The notes beneath the pieces are model-generated. The model was given only the letters and a program-made list of their open reading frames with translations. It had not been told where the DNA came from and did no database searches. A stretch of DNA of 64,000 nt from Mucisphaera sp965279675. Lineage in GTDB: Bacteria; Planctomycetota; Phycisphaerae; Phycisphaerales; Phycisphaeraceae. This document shows, piece after piece, positions 36,386 through 45,552 of the stretch; within the stretch, counting starts at the first letter, position 1; each line of letters begins with the position of its first letter. Made by a program: the position numbers and the translations under genes. The stretch is from assembly GCF_965279675.1 (NCBI RefSeq), contig NZ_CBDIIJ010000002.1, forward strand, positions 1,488,001-1,552,000. Direction: 5' to 3'.

Positions 36386-37488
36386 GCCGTTGGATCGAGG
36401 GTGTGATGTCGGGCGATCGGGTGGGAGGTGTGGCGGCGGCGGCGCGGCTGGGGTTGGGGCTGGCGGAGCCGTTTTACCGGTGGGGGGTGACGCGGCGGAA
36501 CCGGGCGTATGACCGGGGAGCGCGGGAGGTGGTGGATCTTGGGCGGCCGGTGGTGTCGGTGGGGAATCTGACGACGGGCGGGACGGGCAAGACGCCGATG
36601 GTGGTGGAGGTGGTGCGAAGACTGCAACGAATGGGGAAGCGGCCGGCGGTGCTGCTGCGGGGTTATGGCTCGGAGCTGCGTAGTGATGGTGAGGGGAGCA
36701 TCGGATCGCCGCGGGCGATGGGGTCGGACGAGGCGCGGGTGTATGCGGCGGAGCTGCCTGGGGTGATGGTGGCTGCGGACCCTGATCGGGTGCGGTCGGC
36801 GCGGTGGGTGTTGGCGGAGGATGCGGGGGTGGAGGTTTTTGTTCTGGATGATGGGTTCCAGCATCGGCGGGTGAGGCGGGAATTGGATCTGGTGCTGGTG
36901 GATGCGATGAATCCGTGGGGTTTTGGGCACTTGCTGCCTAGGGGGTTGTTGCGGGAGCCGGTGGAAGGGCTTGCGCGGGCGGATGGGGTGGTGGTGACGC
37001 GAGCGGATCGGGTGGATGAGGCGAAGGTCGCAGAGGTTGAGGCGGAGGTGAAGCGGTTGGCGGGGGAGGTGGTGGTGTCGCGGAGCGCATCGGCGTGGCG
37101 GGGGTATCGGGGGGTGGGGGATGAGGTGATGGGTGAGCAGGCGTTGCGGGGCAAGCGGGTGTATGTGGCGACGGGGCTGGGGAATCCGGGTGCGATGGTG
37201 TCGATGGCTCGGGAGGCGGTGGGTGAGGCGGGGGCGGTGGTGGGTGAGCACTTGTTTGGGGATCACCACGATTTTTCTGAGGGGGATGTGCGGGAGGTGG
37301 CGACGTCGGCGGAGCGGGCGGGTGCGGATGTGGTGCTGACGACCGAGAAGGATTGGGTGAAGCTGCGGTCGTTGGTGACAGGTGAGGGGTTGGCGTGGTG
37401 GCGGCCGGTGCTGGAGACGGGCTGGGTTCGGGGGGAGGCGGGTATCGATAGACTCTTGCGGGGGCTTTTTGAGGGACGGCGAGTATGA
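36382..37488 (+). CDS. lpxK: Tetraacyldisaccharide 4'-kinase
   Basis: Inner-membrane enzyme phosphorylating the lipid A precursor at the 4' position. 368 residues. The N-terminal amphipathic region is followed by the P-loop VGNLTTGGTGKTPM near 60, RPAVLLRGYGSE, the Walker-B-like VFVLDDGFQHRRVRRELDL, and GDHHDFSEGD. It shows that the host makes lipid A. The start is within the maf stop and the stop overlaps the hldE start, giving a tight maf-lpxK-hldE operon. Confidence 0.95.
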   Translation: MSRWIEGVMSGDRVGGVAAAARLGLGLAEPFYRWGVTRRNRAYDRGAREVVDLGRPVVSVGNLTTGGTGKTPMVVEVVRRLQRMGKRPAVLLRGYGSELRSDGEGSIGSPRAMGSDEARVYAAELPGVMVAADPDRVRSARWVLAEDAGVEVFVLDDGFQHRRVRRELDLVLVDAMNPWGFGHLLPRGLLREPVEGLARADGVVVTRADRVDEAKVAEVEAEVKRLAGEVVVSRSASAWRGYRGVGDEVMGEQALRGKRVYVATGLGNPGAMVSMAREAVGEAGAVVGEHLFGDHHDFSEGDVREVATSAERAGADVVLTTEKDWVKLRSLVTGEGLAWWRPVLETGWVRGEAGIDRLLRGLFEGRRV

Positions 37489-38969
37489 ATGGTCGGGCGC
37501 TACTGGATCGGTTGGATGGGTGGCGGGTGTGTCGGGTGCTGGTGGTGGGGGATTACATGCTGGACCGGTACACGTATGGGAATGCGGATCGGTTGTCGCC
37601 TGATGCGCCGGTGCCGGTGCTGGCGGTGGATCGGATGGAGGATCGACCGGGGGGGGCATCGAATGTTTGTCGTCAGCTGGCGGCGCTTCGTTGTGAGGTA
37701 ACGGCGCTGGGTGTGGTGGGTGAGGATGATGCTGGCAAGGCTTTGAAGCTGGCGCTTCGTGAGTGTGGGGTCAATGATCGTGGGTTGGTGGCGTGTGAGG
37801 GTCGGCCGACGACGGTGAAGCACAGTTTGATTGGGCTGGCGCAGCATCGTCACCCGCAGAAGATGTTTCGGCTGGATACGGAGGAGAAGTCGGCGATCGA
37901 TGCGGGGACGGAGGAGGCTGTGCTCTTGGCGGTGGAGGGGTTGCTCGGTGAGGCGGATGTGGTTTGTCTGGAGGATTACGACAAGGGGGTGATGACGGAG
38001 CGGGTTTGCCGGGGGGTGATTGAGCGGGCGAAGGCGAAGGGGCTGGAGGTGCTGGTGGACCCGGCGGCGATCGGGGATTACGGGAAGTATCGGGGGGCGA
38101 CGGTGGTGACGCCTAACCGGACGGAGGCGGAGCGGGCGACGGGGTTGTCGACGTTGGGTGAGGGTCGGGTGGAGGCGGTGGCGGATCGGTTGTTTGAGGA
38201 TCTGGGGTTGGAGGCGGTGGTGTTGACGTTGGATAAGCAGGGGGCGCTGCTGCGGACGGAGACGGGTGGGCATGAGTGGGTGGCGACGGTGGCGCGGTCG
38301 GTCTACGACGTGACGGGTGCGGGGGATGTGGTGTTGGCGATGCTGGCGGCGGCGCGCGGGAACGGTTGTGGCTGGCGGGAGGCGGTGGAGCTGGCGAATC
38401 TGGCGGCGGGTCTGGAGGTGGAGCGGTTTGGGGTGGTGCCGATTGAATTGGATGAGGTGTTGCTGCAGGTGCTGAGTCAGCAGAAGGAGTCTCTAGGGAA
38501 AGTCAGGTCGATGGAGGCGTTGCTGCCTGAGTTGGCGGCACATCGTCGGGCGGGGAAGCGGGTGGCGATGACAAACGGGTGTTTCGACATTCTGCACGCG
38601 GGGCATGTGGCGTATCTGCGGGAGGCGCGGCAGGCGGGGGACCTGCTGGTGGTGGCGGTGAATGATGATGGTTCGATTCATCGGCTCAAGGGGGAGGGGC
38701 GGCCGGTGAATGCGGAGGCGGATCGGGTGCTGGTGTTGAGTGAGCTAGAGAGTGTGGACTATGTGGTGGTGTTTGATCGGGACACGCCAACGCATCTGAT
38801 TGAGGCGATCCGGCCTGAGGTGTTGGTGAAGGGGGCGGATTATTCGCGGGATCAGGTGGTGGGTCATGAGGTGGTGGATGGGTATGGCGGGGAGATCGTG
38901 CTGGTGGGTCTGCGGGAGGGATTGAGCACGACGAATCTGATTCGGAAGATGTCGGGGGATCAGGGTTAG
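37485..38969 (+). CDS. hldE: Bifunctional heptose 7-phosphate kinase / heptose 1-phosphate adenylyltransferase
   Basis: Makes ADP-heptose for the LPS inner core. 494 residues, two domains. The PfkB-type kinase (1-330) has VVGDYMLDRYTYG, DRPGGASNVCRQLAAL, VLVDPAAIGDYGKY and DVTGAGDVVLAML. The cytidylyltransferase-like domain (about 350-494) has MTNGCFDILHAGHVAYL, RLKGEGRPVNAEADR and STTNLIRKM. The gene overlaps lpxK by ATGA. It converges with the TrmH-family gene with overlapping stops. Confidence 0.96.
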   Translation: MNGRALLDRLDGWRVCRVLVVGDYMLDRYTYGNADRLSPDAPVPVLAVDRMEDRPGGASNVCRQLAALRCEVTALGVVGEDDAGKALKLALRECGVNDRGLVACEGRPTTVKHSLIGLAQHRHPQKMFRLDTEEKSAIDAGTEEAVLLAVEGLLGEADVVCLEDYDKGVMTERVCRGVIERAKAKGLEVLVDPAAIGDYGKYRGATVVTPNRTEAERATGLSTLGEGRVEAVADRLFEDLGLEAVVLTLDKQGALLRTETGGHEWVATVARSVYDVTGAGDVVLAMLAAARGNGCGWREAVELANLAAGLEVERFGVVPIELDEVLLQVLSQQKESLGKVRSMEALLPELAAHRRAGKRVAMTNGCFDILHAGHVAYLREARQAGDLLVVAVNDDGSIHRLKGEGRPVNAEADRVLVLSELESVDYVVVFDRDTPTHLIEAIRPEVLVKGADYSRDQVVGHEVVDGYGGEIVLVGLREGLSTTNLIRKMSGDQG

Positions 38970-39784
38970 GCGTTGTTGGCAGGGGAGCGGGTGGCTTCGG
39001 CCATGAGAAGGGCGGCGGCGGTGGAGGCGTTCAGAGAATCCGCCCCCCCCACTCCTGTTTGATCGGATGTGGTCTTCATGGGGATGGTGACTCTGGTGCC
39101 GTTGGCCTGGTCGATGGCGGCGAGGGTTTGGGGGGTGAGGCCGGTGTCTTCGGGTCCGATGAGGATGGCGAGGGGCGGGGTGTAGGTGAGGGTGCGGTAG
39201 TCGGTGGACGCCTGGACTTCGGCGGCGAGGAGTTGGTGGTGGGTCTGGGTGAGCCAGAGGTGGAGTTCGTCCATGGTGTGGTGGAGGATGGGGAGGGAGA
39301 AGACGGCGCCGGTGGAGGTGCGGATGGCGTTGGGGTTGAAGGGGTCGACGGTGTCGCCGGCTGAGAGGATGAGGTCGAAGCCGAAGGCGGCGGCGGTGCG
39401 GGCCATGGCGCCGAGGTTGCCGGGTTTGGCGGTGCCGACGGCGACGAGGATGCGGTTGGCGGTGGTGAGGAGGGAGGCATCCCAAGCGGGGCGTTCGACG
39501 ATGGCGAGGAGACCTTCGGGCTGGTCGTGGTAGGTGAGTTTTTTGAGGAGGGGTGTGGGGAGGAGCGCAATGTCGAGATCGGCGGGGAGGGTCGGGAGTT
39601 GGGCGAGGTGGGATTCTTTGTCGATGAGGAGGGTTTCGAGTTTGAGGCCGGCGGCGAGGGCGCGGGAGATTTCGCGATGGCCTTCGGCGAGGAAGACGTT
39701 TTCTTTGCGTTGGCGCGCGGGTTTGCGGAGGAGGGCGGTGCGTTTAAGGAGGGGGTTGGTGGGGGAGGTGATGGGGCGGGGCAT
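38966..39784 (-). CDS. TrmH/SpoU-family RNA 2'-O-methyltransferase
   Basis: SPOUT enzyme using SAM to methylate 2'-OH of rRNA or tRNA. 272 residues from the ATG at 39784. An N-terminal substrate-binding domain (NPLLKRTALLRKPARQRKEN, FLAEGHREISRALAAG) precedes the knot domain: VAVGTAKPGNLGAMARTAAA, NAIRTSTGAVFSLP, LAILIGPEDTGL. Motif 3 is unusual: IPM and SLNASTAAALLMAEA are separated by a 13-residue insert (about 39033-39071 on the DNA) coding over a G8 run, where homologues have only a few residues. Target RNA unknown. Confidence 0.9.
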   Translation of the reverse strand: MPRPITSPTNPLLKRTALLRKPARQRKENVFLAEGHREISRALAAGLKLETLLIDKESHLAQLPTLPADLDIALLPTPLLKKLTYHDQPEGLLAIVERPAWDASLLTTANRILVAVGTAKPGNLGAMARTAAAFGFDLILSAGDTVDPFNPNAIRTSTGAVFSLPILHHTMDELHLWLTQTHHQLLAAEVQASTDYRTLTYTPPLAILIGPEDTGLTPQTLAAIDQANGTRVTIPMKTTSDQTGVGGADSLNASTAAALLMAEATRSPANNA

Positions 39785-39803
39785 GGGGGTAGGATAAGAG
39801 TTA

Positions 39804-40268
39804 ATGAAGCGAAGTAGATGGCATGTCATTGGTCTCGCGGGCAGTTTGCTTTTACTGGTCGTTTCTGTGGTCTTCCTGATATCGAAGCTGCCGTTGTCTG
39901 GGAGCCCTCATAGCATTCAAGCCCACTTTGATAGCTTCTATCTTTTTGGCGATCTCTCAGACGATGTTGAGGTCATTGAGGATTCGTCTGCTTACTTGAT
40001 CGCCAGAGATAACTGTTATTCGTTTTTGCTCGAGATGCAACAGAACGAGCTTGCTACGCTGCTCACGCCCCGTCATGACGCGGTTGAAGTAGCGCTGTTC
40101 GCAGGCGGTTATCCCGAAGATTGGCCTGTGCTTTCTAGAGGTATGGCACGTATTTTTCGGCAGGCGGACGAGATCTATGAACTGAGAGGAGGTTCAGCCT
40201 TCTCTCTCGTCGCATATGTGCCTGTCGAGTCTGGGTATCGCGTAGCTATTGTTGTCTGTGAACTCTGA
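39804..40268 (+). CDS. Hypothetical membrane-anchored protein
   Basis: 154 residues. An N-terminal signal anchor (VIGLAGSLLLLVVSVVFLIS, residues 8-27) is followed by an extracytoplasmic domain with Cys-containing strands (LIARDNCYSFLLEMQQNELA) and a hydrophobic end (YRVAIVVCEL). No family recognised. Composition is markedly less GC-rich than neighbouring genes. It is divergent from the TrmH gene with a 19-bp gap, so promoters must overlap the coding starts (a -10-like TAGGAT sits 8 nt before the ATG). Confidence 0.65.
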   Translation: MKRSRWHVIGLAGSLLLLVVSVVFLISKLPLSGSPHSIQAHFDSFYLFGDLSDDVEVIEDSSAYLIARDNCYSFLLEMQQNELATLLTPRHDAVEVALFAGGYPEDWPVLSRGMARIFRQADEIYELRGGSAFSLVAYVPVESGYRVAIVVCEL

Positions 40269-40307
40269 CGTCACTTTCGAAAATGTGTCATGTCACGATC
40301 ATCGGTT

Positions 40308-40332
40308 CTGTGGGCACGCGGCGTGCCCACAG
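40308..40332. repeat. Dispersed palindromic repeat family A, copy 2
   Basis: Identical to 25776-25800, including flanking bases over 36 bp (40304-40339). Perfect 12-bp arms around one G. Confidence 0.8.
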
Positions 40333-40386
40333 CCACCCGCGGTTGTTGTTGATCGGTAGATTATGAAGGGTCCACGACGTGTCAAA

Positions 40387-40419
40387 GGGTTCCACACTTC
40401 GGGACGAGGTGTGGAACCC
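40387..40419. repeat. Strong hairpin, 11-bp arms
   Basis: GGGTTCCACAC (40387-40397) pairs perfectly with GTGTGGAACCC (40409-40419) around an 11-nt loop. It is followed by CACACTT (40423-40429), which can pair with AAGTGTG (40451-40457), while ACTTTCG (40436-40442) can pair with CGAAAGT (40448-40454). The last two stems compete. Confidence 0.6.
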
Positions 40420-40486
40420 GAGCACACTTGGACTGACTTTCGGTCTGCGAAAGTGTGGTAGCTCATTCGTAGAGAAGGAGCGAAAC

Positions 40487-40987
40487 TTAGATTTTTGCGG
40501 TTGCCTGCTTGAGGGTGTCTTTGAGGATGGGGTTGAGCCAGGGTTGGGAGGCGGACCAGTTGAGGCCTTGTTTGAGTTGGTTGTCGGGGAGGGTGGTGAT
40601 GCGGGTTTGGTTTTTGTCGAGGGCGGCGGCGATGGTGAGGTAGTAGAGGGTGACGGCGAGTTCGCGGGGGAGGGCGGCGTCGCGTCGGTTCATGAGGGAT
40701 TTGGCGAAGGCTTTGACGAGGTCGAGGAGTTCTTTGGGGGGCTTGGGGTGGGTGAGGAGGTCGCTGAAGGTTTCGATGGGGGGAGTAGCTTTGAGGGCGA
40801 TGCCTTTGGCGTGGGCGGCGGAGCCGGGGTCGAAGTCGGAGAGGTCGAGGAGGAGGGGGCTGTTGAGCTGGTGCTTGAAGATTTTGCCGAGGTCGTCGGC
40901 GGTCCAAGTGTGGCCTTCGAGGGGGTCGAGGGCGATCATGTCGGCGAGCTTGGTGGGGTTGGTGGTGTAGTCGGTGTCTTCGAGCAT
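40487..40987 (-). CDS. Hypothetical protein
   Basis: 166 residues from the ATG at 40987; the frame is open further upstream but that part is Ser/Thr/Pro-rich antisense sequence of the sigma factor gene. The product is soluble, mostly helical, with segments KLADMIALDPLEGHTWTADD, LGKIFKHQLNSPLLLDLSDF, LLDLVKAFAKSLMNRRD and AVTLYYLTIAAALD. No family recognised. It lies downstream of the sigma factor in the same direction, 166 bp away. Confidence 0.7.
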   Translation of the reverse strand: MLEDTDYTTNPTKLADMIALDPLEGHTWTADDLGKIFKHQLNSPLLLDLSDFDPGSAAHAKGIALKATPPIETFSDLLTHPKPPKELLDLVKAFAKSLMNRRDAALPRELAVTLYYLTIAAALDKNQTRITTLPDNQLKQGLNWSASQPWLNPILKDTLKQATAKI

Positions 40988-41153
40988 GCCTCGTCCCTTT
41001 TCCGGCCGGGTTGTCGTTCGCTGGCGGAGGGTATGGATGGCCAGCGGGTGTTGAAAGCGGAGCCGCGTGACGGTTTGGGCGCTTTGCGTGGTACTGGTTG
41101 TCGGTCGGCCGGGTGGAATCGCTTGCGTTTGCGGCCTTGGTATAGAGGTTACG
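40988..41153. promoter_or_regulatory. Spacer between sigma factor and hypothetical gene
   Basis: 166 bp with no gene; presumed promoter of the 40487-40987 gene. No confident -35/-10 pair or terminator was identified. Confidence 0.3.
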
Positions 41154-41951
41154 CTATTGGTCGACGGGTTCTGCGCCGGCCAGGAGTTCTCGGAGTTCTT
41201 CGATTTCGCGGTCGATGTCGTCGTCGGATTCGACGTAGGCTCGGACGACCTCGCGGAGCTGGCGGACGAAGAGTCTTTTGGCGGTGATGAGGGCGTTGGA
41301 GGCCTGCATGGGGGTTCGGAAGTTGAATTTCTGGACGAGGGTGTCGTAGTCGACGGGCTCGACGCCCTGGAGCGTGGGTTTGAGGACACGGAGTTCGAGG
41401 ATTCCCCAGAGGTCGGGTCGTTTGGTGGCGACGCATTGGTCGCGGACGCGTTCGACGGCCTGATCGAGGACGAGCCGGGCCCATTCGATCTCGAAGGATC
41501 GGACGTGGTCGTCGGGGACGGCTCCGAGGTGTTCGGCGCCCTCGTCGTCGATGGACCGGATGCCTCCCCCGCCTCCGCCTGGGCCGCCGGTGCCGTTTTG
41601 TCCGGCGGGTCCGGGAGAGCGTTTGGCGGCTTTTTCGGCTCGTTTGACGGAGATGACGTAGTTGTTGAGGGCGGTGAGGAGGAGGGTTCGGAACTTGCCG
41701 CGGGCCTGGTCGGCTTTGGCGAGGAGGTTGCGTTCGATGACTTTGTCGGTGATGAAGCCCTGGAGGAGTTCATCGGCTTCGTCGGAGCGGTAGCGTTTGC
41801 GGTAGATCAGGTGGGATCGGAGGGCGGGGAGGTAGATGGAGAGGAGGTGGTTGAGGGCTTCGCGGGCGCGGTCGCCAGCGCCGGAGGCCTCGCCGATGAG
41901 TGACCATTGGGTGGCGGGGAAGTCGGCTCGGGTTGTGGTGGTTCGGCGCAT
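41154..41951 (-). CDS. RNA polymerase sigma factor, planctomycete ECF-like type
   Basis: 265 residues. The N-terminus TRADFPATQWSLIGEASGAG and the region 2 stretch HLLSIYLPALRSHLIYRKRY, DEADELLQGFITDKVIERNL, GKFRTLLLTALNNYVISVKR are characteristic of ECF-like sigma factors abundant in planctomycetes. A Gly-rich linker (GTGGPGGGGGG) precedes the region 4-like part (NFRTPMQASNALITAKRLFV). No anti-sigma factor or kinase is adjacent. The ATG at 41951 has GAGGGA upstream. Confidence 0.85.
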   Translation of the reverse strand: MRRTTTTRADFPATQWSLIGEASGAGDRAREALNHLLSIYLPALRSHLIYRKRYRSDEADELLQGFITDKVIERNLLAKADQARGKFRTLLLTALNNYVISVKRAEKAAKRSPGPAGQNGTGGPGGGGGGIRSIDDEGAEHLGAVPDDHVRSFEIEWARLVLDQAVERVRDQCVATKRPDLWGILELRVLKPTLQGVEPVDYDTLVQKFNFRTPMQASNALITAKRLFVRQLREVVRAYVESDDDIDREIEELRELLAGAEPVDQ

Positions 41952-42109
41952 GCCTGTCCCTCAGGGTCCTCTGCCTATCGTTCAATCGTAGCAGACCGGG
42001 GAGGCTCATAGAAGACCTATAAGACATGAGGGTTGTGTTTGGGGCGAACAGGGGGTCGCTTGGGAGACGTAGGGAGGGGATGATGGTTTTTTCCTGATAG
42101 GAGTTTTCG

Positions 42110-44227
42110 ATGGCTGATTCTGCAGTGGATGTGGCGGAGGGGTCGGTTTCGGGGTCAGCAGGGGCGAAGCGGCCTCAGCGCCGGGTCTGGCGGTGGCTGG
42201 TGGGTGGATTGGGAGGGGTGGTTGTGTTGTTGATCGTGCTGGTGGCTTTGCTGCCTGCGATTGCGAGTTCGGGGTGGGTGCGGGGGCTGGTGCTGGGACA
42301 GGTGAACGGGACGATTCCGGGTCAGGTGCATGTCGACTCTTGGTCGGTGGGGTGGTTTTCGGAGGCGGTGGTGGAGGGGGTGTCGCTGGTGGATGCGGAT
42401 GGCGTGATGGTGTTTGAAATGGAGCGGGTGGATGCGGGGGAGGTGACGGTGTGGGGGCTGCTTCGGGACTGGGAGCGGTTTGGGAAGGTGGCGGTGGTGC
42501 GGCCTCGGCTGGAGGTGGTGCGGGGTGCGGATGGGGTGACGAATGTGGAGCGGGCGTTGGGGTTGGTGGGTGGTTCTTCGGGCGGTGGGGGATCAGGGAC
42601 TGGCGCTGGGGCTGGATCGACGGGAGGCGGGGGAGTGCCGATGGTGGGAGTGCCGTTTGGGGTTCGGGGTGAGGTGGAGGTGGTGGAGGGTGAGGTGCGG
42701 GTGGTGGATGAGGGGTTGGGGGTAGAGCACGTGGTTGGCTTTGAGGCTGGTTTTGCGCTTGAGACGCTTGACGATGTTCATCTCTGGCTGGCTTCGCCGG
42801 TGGGTTACGGGGAGGTTGAGGATGAGACGGCGTCGGGTTTGTTCGCTTCGTTGCAGGGCAGCCAGTGGGTGGCTCCTGATGGGCGGTTGACGTTGGGGAC
42901 GGGTCAGTTGACGGGTCAGGCAAAGCTGAAGCGGTTTCCGAGTGAAGTGGTTGATGCCATCCTGGGGCGGCGGGATGTGTCGGAGCTTTTGGGTGAAGTG
43001 ATCACGCTTGGATTTGGTGGGCATTGGCGTGATGAAGCGGGGCAGGTGATGGCTTTTGTTGAGAGTGAGCGGGTGCAGGCGGATCTGGATCTGGCTTATG
43101 CGGGGGGTGTGGTGGCGATTGAGGCGGGGGAGGTGCTGCGTTGGGTGGTGGCTCCAGAGACGCTGGCGCGGTTGCAGGAAGGGGTTGCGGAGCCGTTGGT
43201 GGTTGGGCAGTCGGTGGAGGTGGTGGTGGTTTCTGATGGTGGGGAGGTGGGTGTGGATCAGAGCGGACGGGTTGGTTTGCAGTTGCGCGTGGCGGGTCTG
43301 GATGGTGCGGGCAGTGTTGTGCCGGTGGTGCTTCGGCATGCGTCGCTGCGTGCTCCTTTGGCGGTTGGTGGGTTGACGGCTGATCTGGGTCTGACGGGGA
43401 CTTCTCTTGAGGATGCACTCCTGCGGGTGGATCTGGCTGAGGCTTCGATTCGTTATGGCGAGGAGGTGGTGCCGTTGGGTGCGGCGCGGGCGGGGGTTCG
43501 GTTGAGTGGGCGGTCGGTTGTGTTGGAGGATGTGGGGTTGGGGTTCACGACGGGTGGCGAGATCGGGTTGGCGGGGCATGTGGGGTTGGATGATCCGATG
43601 GCGGGTTCGTTGGTGGTGACGGCGGAGGGGGTGGATTTGCAGCCGTTAGCGTTGGCGGCGGTGGGGCGTGAGAGTTTCGTGTCGCGGACGGCGGGGGTGA
43701 TGGACGCGGAGGTTCGGTTGGAGGGGCCGTTGGCGCGGGTGATGACGGAGGCTGGAGGCTGGGGGACGGTGACGGTTCGGGATGGGAATCTGGCGCCGTT
43801 GCCGGTGTTGTCGGAGGTGTTGGGGGTGGCGCTGGATTCGCCTTTGGATCTGGAGGAGCTGCTGGGGAGTGATGAGCTGGTGGATACGGCGGATGTGGCG
43901 TTTACGCTTGTTGGGGATCGGGTGCGGCTGGACGAGGTACGGATTGAGACGGAGCAGGCGTCGGTGGAGGCGCGGGGTGAGGTGACGTTTTTGCAGGAGC
44001 TGGATGCGTTGGTGTCGGTTCGGCTGACGAAGGCGGATGAGGCGATCTCGGGGGCGATCGATGATGAGATCGATCGGGCTGCGCGTCGGGTGGGGGGTGA
44101 TCTGGGGGCGCTGCTGGGGGTGTTGGGGCGTGAGGTTCGTCGGGATGTGCAGGAGCGGGTGGCGGAGGAGTTGGCGGACTTTCGGGTGACGGGGACGGTG
44201 GAGGCGCCGGTGGTGAGAAGGCGGTAG
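42110..44227 (+). CDS. AsmA-like envelope protein
   Basis: 705 residues, AGGAG 7 nt before the ATG. A short basic cytoplasmic tail is followed by one membrane segment (residues 31-54, WLVGGLGGVVVLLIVLVALL) and a long periplasmic part dominated by beta strands. The opening INSIDE motif-like stretch (GQVHVDSWSVGWFSEAVVEG) and the last third (LDALVSVRLTKADEA) fit AsmA/TamB-related lipid-transfer or outer-membrane-biogenesis proteins. A Gly/Ser linker lies near 165. Assignment is by architecture. Confidence 0.7.
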   Translation: MADSAVDVAEGSVSGSAGAKRPQRRVWRWLVGGLGGVVVLLIVLVALLPAIASSGWVRGLVLGQVNGTIPGQVHVDSWSVGWFSEAVVEGVSLVDADGVMVFEMERVDAGEVTVWGLLRDWERFGKVAVVRPRLEVVRGADGVTNVERALGLVGGSSGGGGSGTGAGAGSTGGGGVPMVGVPFGVRGEVEVVEGEVRVVDEGLGVEHVVGFEAGFALETLDDVHLWLASPVGYGEVEDETASGLFASLQGSQWVAPDGRLTLGTGQLTGQAKLKRFPSEVVDAILGRRDVSELLGEVITLGFGGHWRDEAGQVMAFVESERVQADLDLAYAGGVVAIEAGEVLRWVVAPETLARLQEGVAEPLVVGQSVEVVVVSDGGEVGVDQSGRVGLQLRVAGLDGAGSVVPVVLRHASLRAPLAVGGLTADLGLTGTSLEDALLRVDLAEASIRYGEEVVPLGAARAGVRLSGRSVVLEDVGLGFTTGGEIGLAGHVGLDDPMAGSLVVTAEGVDLQPLALAAVGRESFVSRTAGVMDAEVRLEGPLARVMTEAGGWGTVTVRDGNLAPLPVLSEVLGVALDSPLDLEELLGSDELVDTADVAFTLVGDRVRLDEVRIETEQASVEARGEVTFLQELDALVSVRLTKADEAISGAIDDEIDRAARRVGGDLGALLGVLGREVRRDVQERVAEELADFRVTGTVEAPVVRRR

Positions 44228-44233
44228 GGGTGG

Positions 44234-45493
44234 TTAGCGGAAGAGTCTTTTGGCGAAGCAGAAGGTGTTGGCTCTGCGTTCGTTGTAGTTGTCGTCGTTG
44301 GGGTCGATGGAGGTGATCTGGACGCCGCCTGAGGCGGACTCGATGTATTGGCCGGAGCCGAGGTAGATGCCGACGTGGTTGATGCGGCCACGGGATCCGA
44401 GGAAGAGCATGAGGTCGCCTCGGCGCATGGTTTCGCGGTGCCATCGGGTGGCGGAGAGCGAGCCGACGGTGCCCTGCATGTCGGCGTCTCTGGGGAGGAG
44501 GACGCCTTGGGCGCGGTGGACGGTCTGGACGAAGCCGGAGCAGTCGAGACCGTCGGAGGCGATGCCGCCCCAGACGTAGGGGACGCCAAGGAGTTCCATG
44601 CCGGCGGCGATGGCGGCCTCGGAGCGTGGGTCGGGTTCGTTGGGGTGGATGTCGATGGCGTCGAGGGGGAGTTCTGCGTGTGAGCCGTCGGGTAGTTCGA
44701 CGGTGACCTTGTCGGCTGACTGGTGGGCGATGGGGAGTGAGGCGCCGAGTCGGATCTTGAGGTCGTGGTGCTGGTGGTCACGGGTGAGGACGGCCTGGTC
44801 GCGGCCGCGCCAGGCGTTGAAGCGGTCGGCCTTGACGGGTGTGACGTCGGCGGCGGCGACGTAGCCGAGGTAGCCGTCGGGTCCGTGGACGAGGAGATGG
44901 TCGTTGTCGGCGGGGGCTAGGACGAAGATGGGGTCGGCGAAGACGGTCTGGGTGACGGTTTCGCGGGGGCCCTCGGGCTTGGAGTAGATGAAGGTGTGTT
45001 CGGCGTGGACGATGGCGAACTTGTGGTCGCCAAGGGCGGGGTCGGGGACGAGTTGGATTTCGTTGTCGATCTGGTCGAAGCCCATGTAGCCAAGCATTTT
45101 GTGGACTGCCGTTCTGTGTTCGTGGTATTCGACGTGTCCTTCGAGGAGGACGATGCCGGTGGGTTCGTCGTAGGTGGCCTGGACGTCGAAGTGGAAGAGC
45201 CTGGGGTCGCCGACGAACCGGGTTTTGAAGTGGTGGATATAGACGTCGAGCCGGGCGGGGTCGCCTTGCATAGAGGGTTCGACGTGGGAGATGGCGTCTT
45301 CGAAGACGCGTTGTTCGCGGGATTTGCCGTCGGTGGATCCGACGACGAGTCCGCGTCGGATTTCGCCGGCCTGGACGTTGACTTCATCGACGTCTGGTTC
45401 GGGTGTCGGCGGGTTGGAGGCGTGCAGCGGGGTGGTCATCGTGAGGGTCCAGAGGCAGAGAAAAAAGGCTGTGCGGTATCTGTATCGGCTCAT
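44234..45493 (-). CDS. NlpC/P60-family cell-wall hydrolase with SH3-like domains
   Basis: 419 residues. Signal peptide (FFLCLWTLTMTTPLHA). Residues about 50-150 contain a BON-like segment (GIVLLEGHVEYHEHRTAVHK). Next come SH3-like repeats (TFIYSKPEGPRETVTQTVFA and YLGYVAAADVTPVKADRF). The catalytic domain starts near 295: VPYVWGGIASDGLDCSGFVQ with the nucleophile Cys, and RINHVGIYLG with the His. It probably cleaves peptidoglycan stem peptides. It ends 6 nt from the convergent AsmA-like gene. Confidence 0.9.
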   Translation of the reverse strand: MSRYRYRTAFFLCLWTLTMTTPLHASNPPTPEPDVDEVNVQAGEIRRGLVVGSTDGKSREQRVFEDAISHVEPSMQGDPARLDVYIHHFKTRFVGDPRLFHFDVQATYDEPTGIVLLEGHVEYHEHRTAVHKMLGYMGFDQIDNEIQLVPDPALGDHKFAIVHAEHTFIYSKPEGPRETVTQTVFADPIFVLAPADNDHLLVHGPDGYLGYVAAADVTPVKADRFNAWRGRDQAVLTRDHQHHDLKIRLGASLPIAHQSADKVTVELPDGSHAELPLDAIDIHPNEPDPRSEAAIAAGMELLGVPYVWGGIASDGLDCSGFVQTVHRAQGVLLPRDADMQGTVGSLSATRWHRETMRRGDLMLFLGSRGRINHVGIYLGSGQYIESASGGVQITSIDPNDDNYNERRANTFCFAKRLFR

Positions 45494-45552
45494 GGCATCG
45501 GGCTCTCGTCTTGATTTGGCGTGGGCGGCCGGTGCTTGGATCGTATGCGTGC

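Larger units (their letters stand above)
40269..40486. other. Intergenic cluster of palindromes
   Basis: 218 bp with no gene but three or four strong inverted repeats: the family A palindrome (40308-40332), an 11-bp-arm hairpin (40387-40419), and a pair of mutually exclusive stems at 40423-40457. They lie between two genes that converge (ends 40268 and 40487), so termination is one possible role. Confidence 0.6.
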
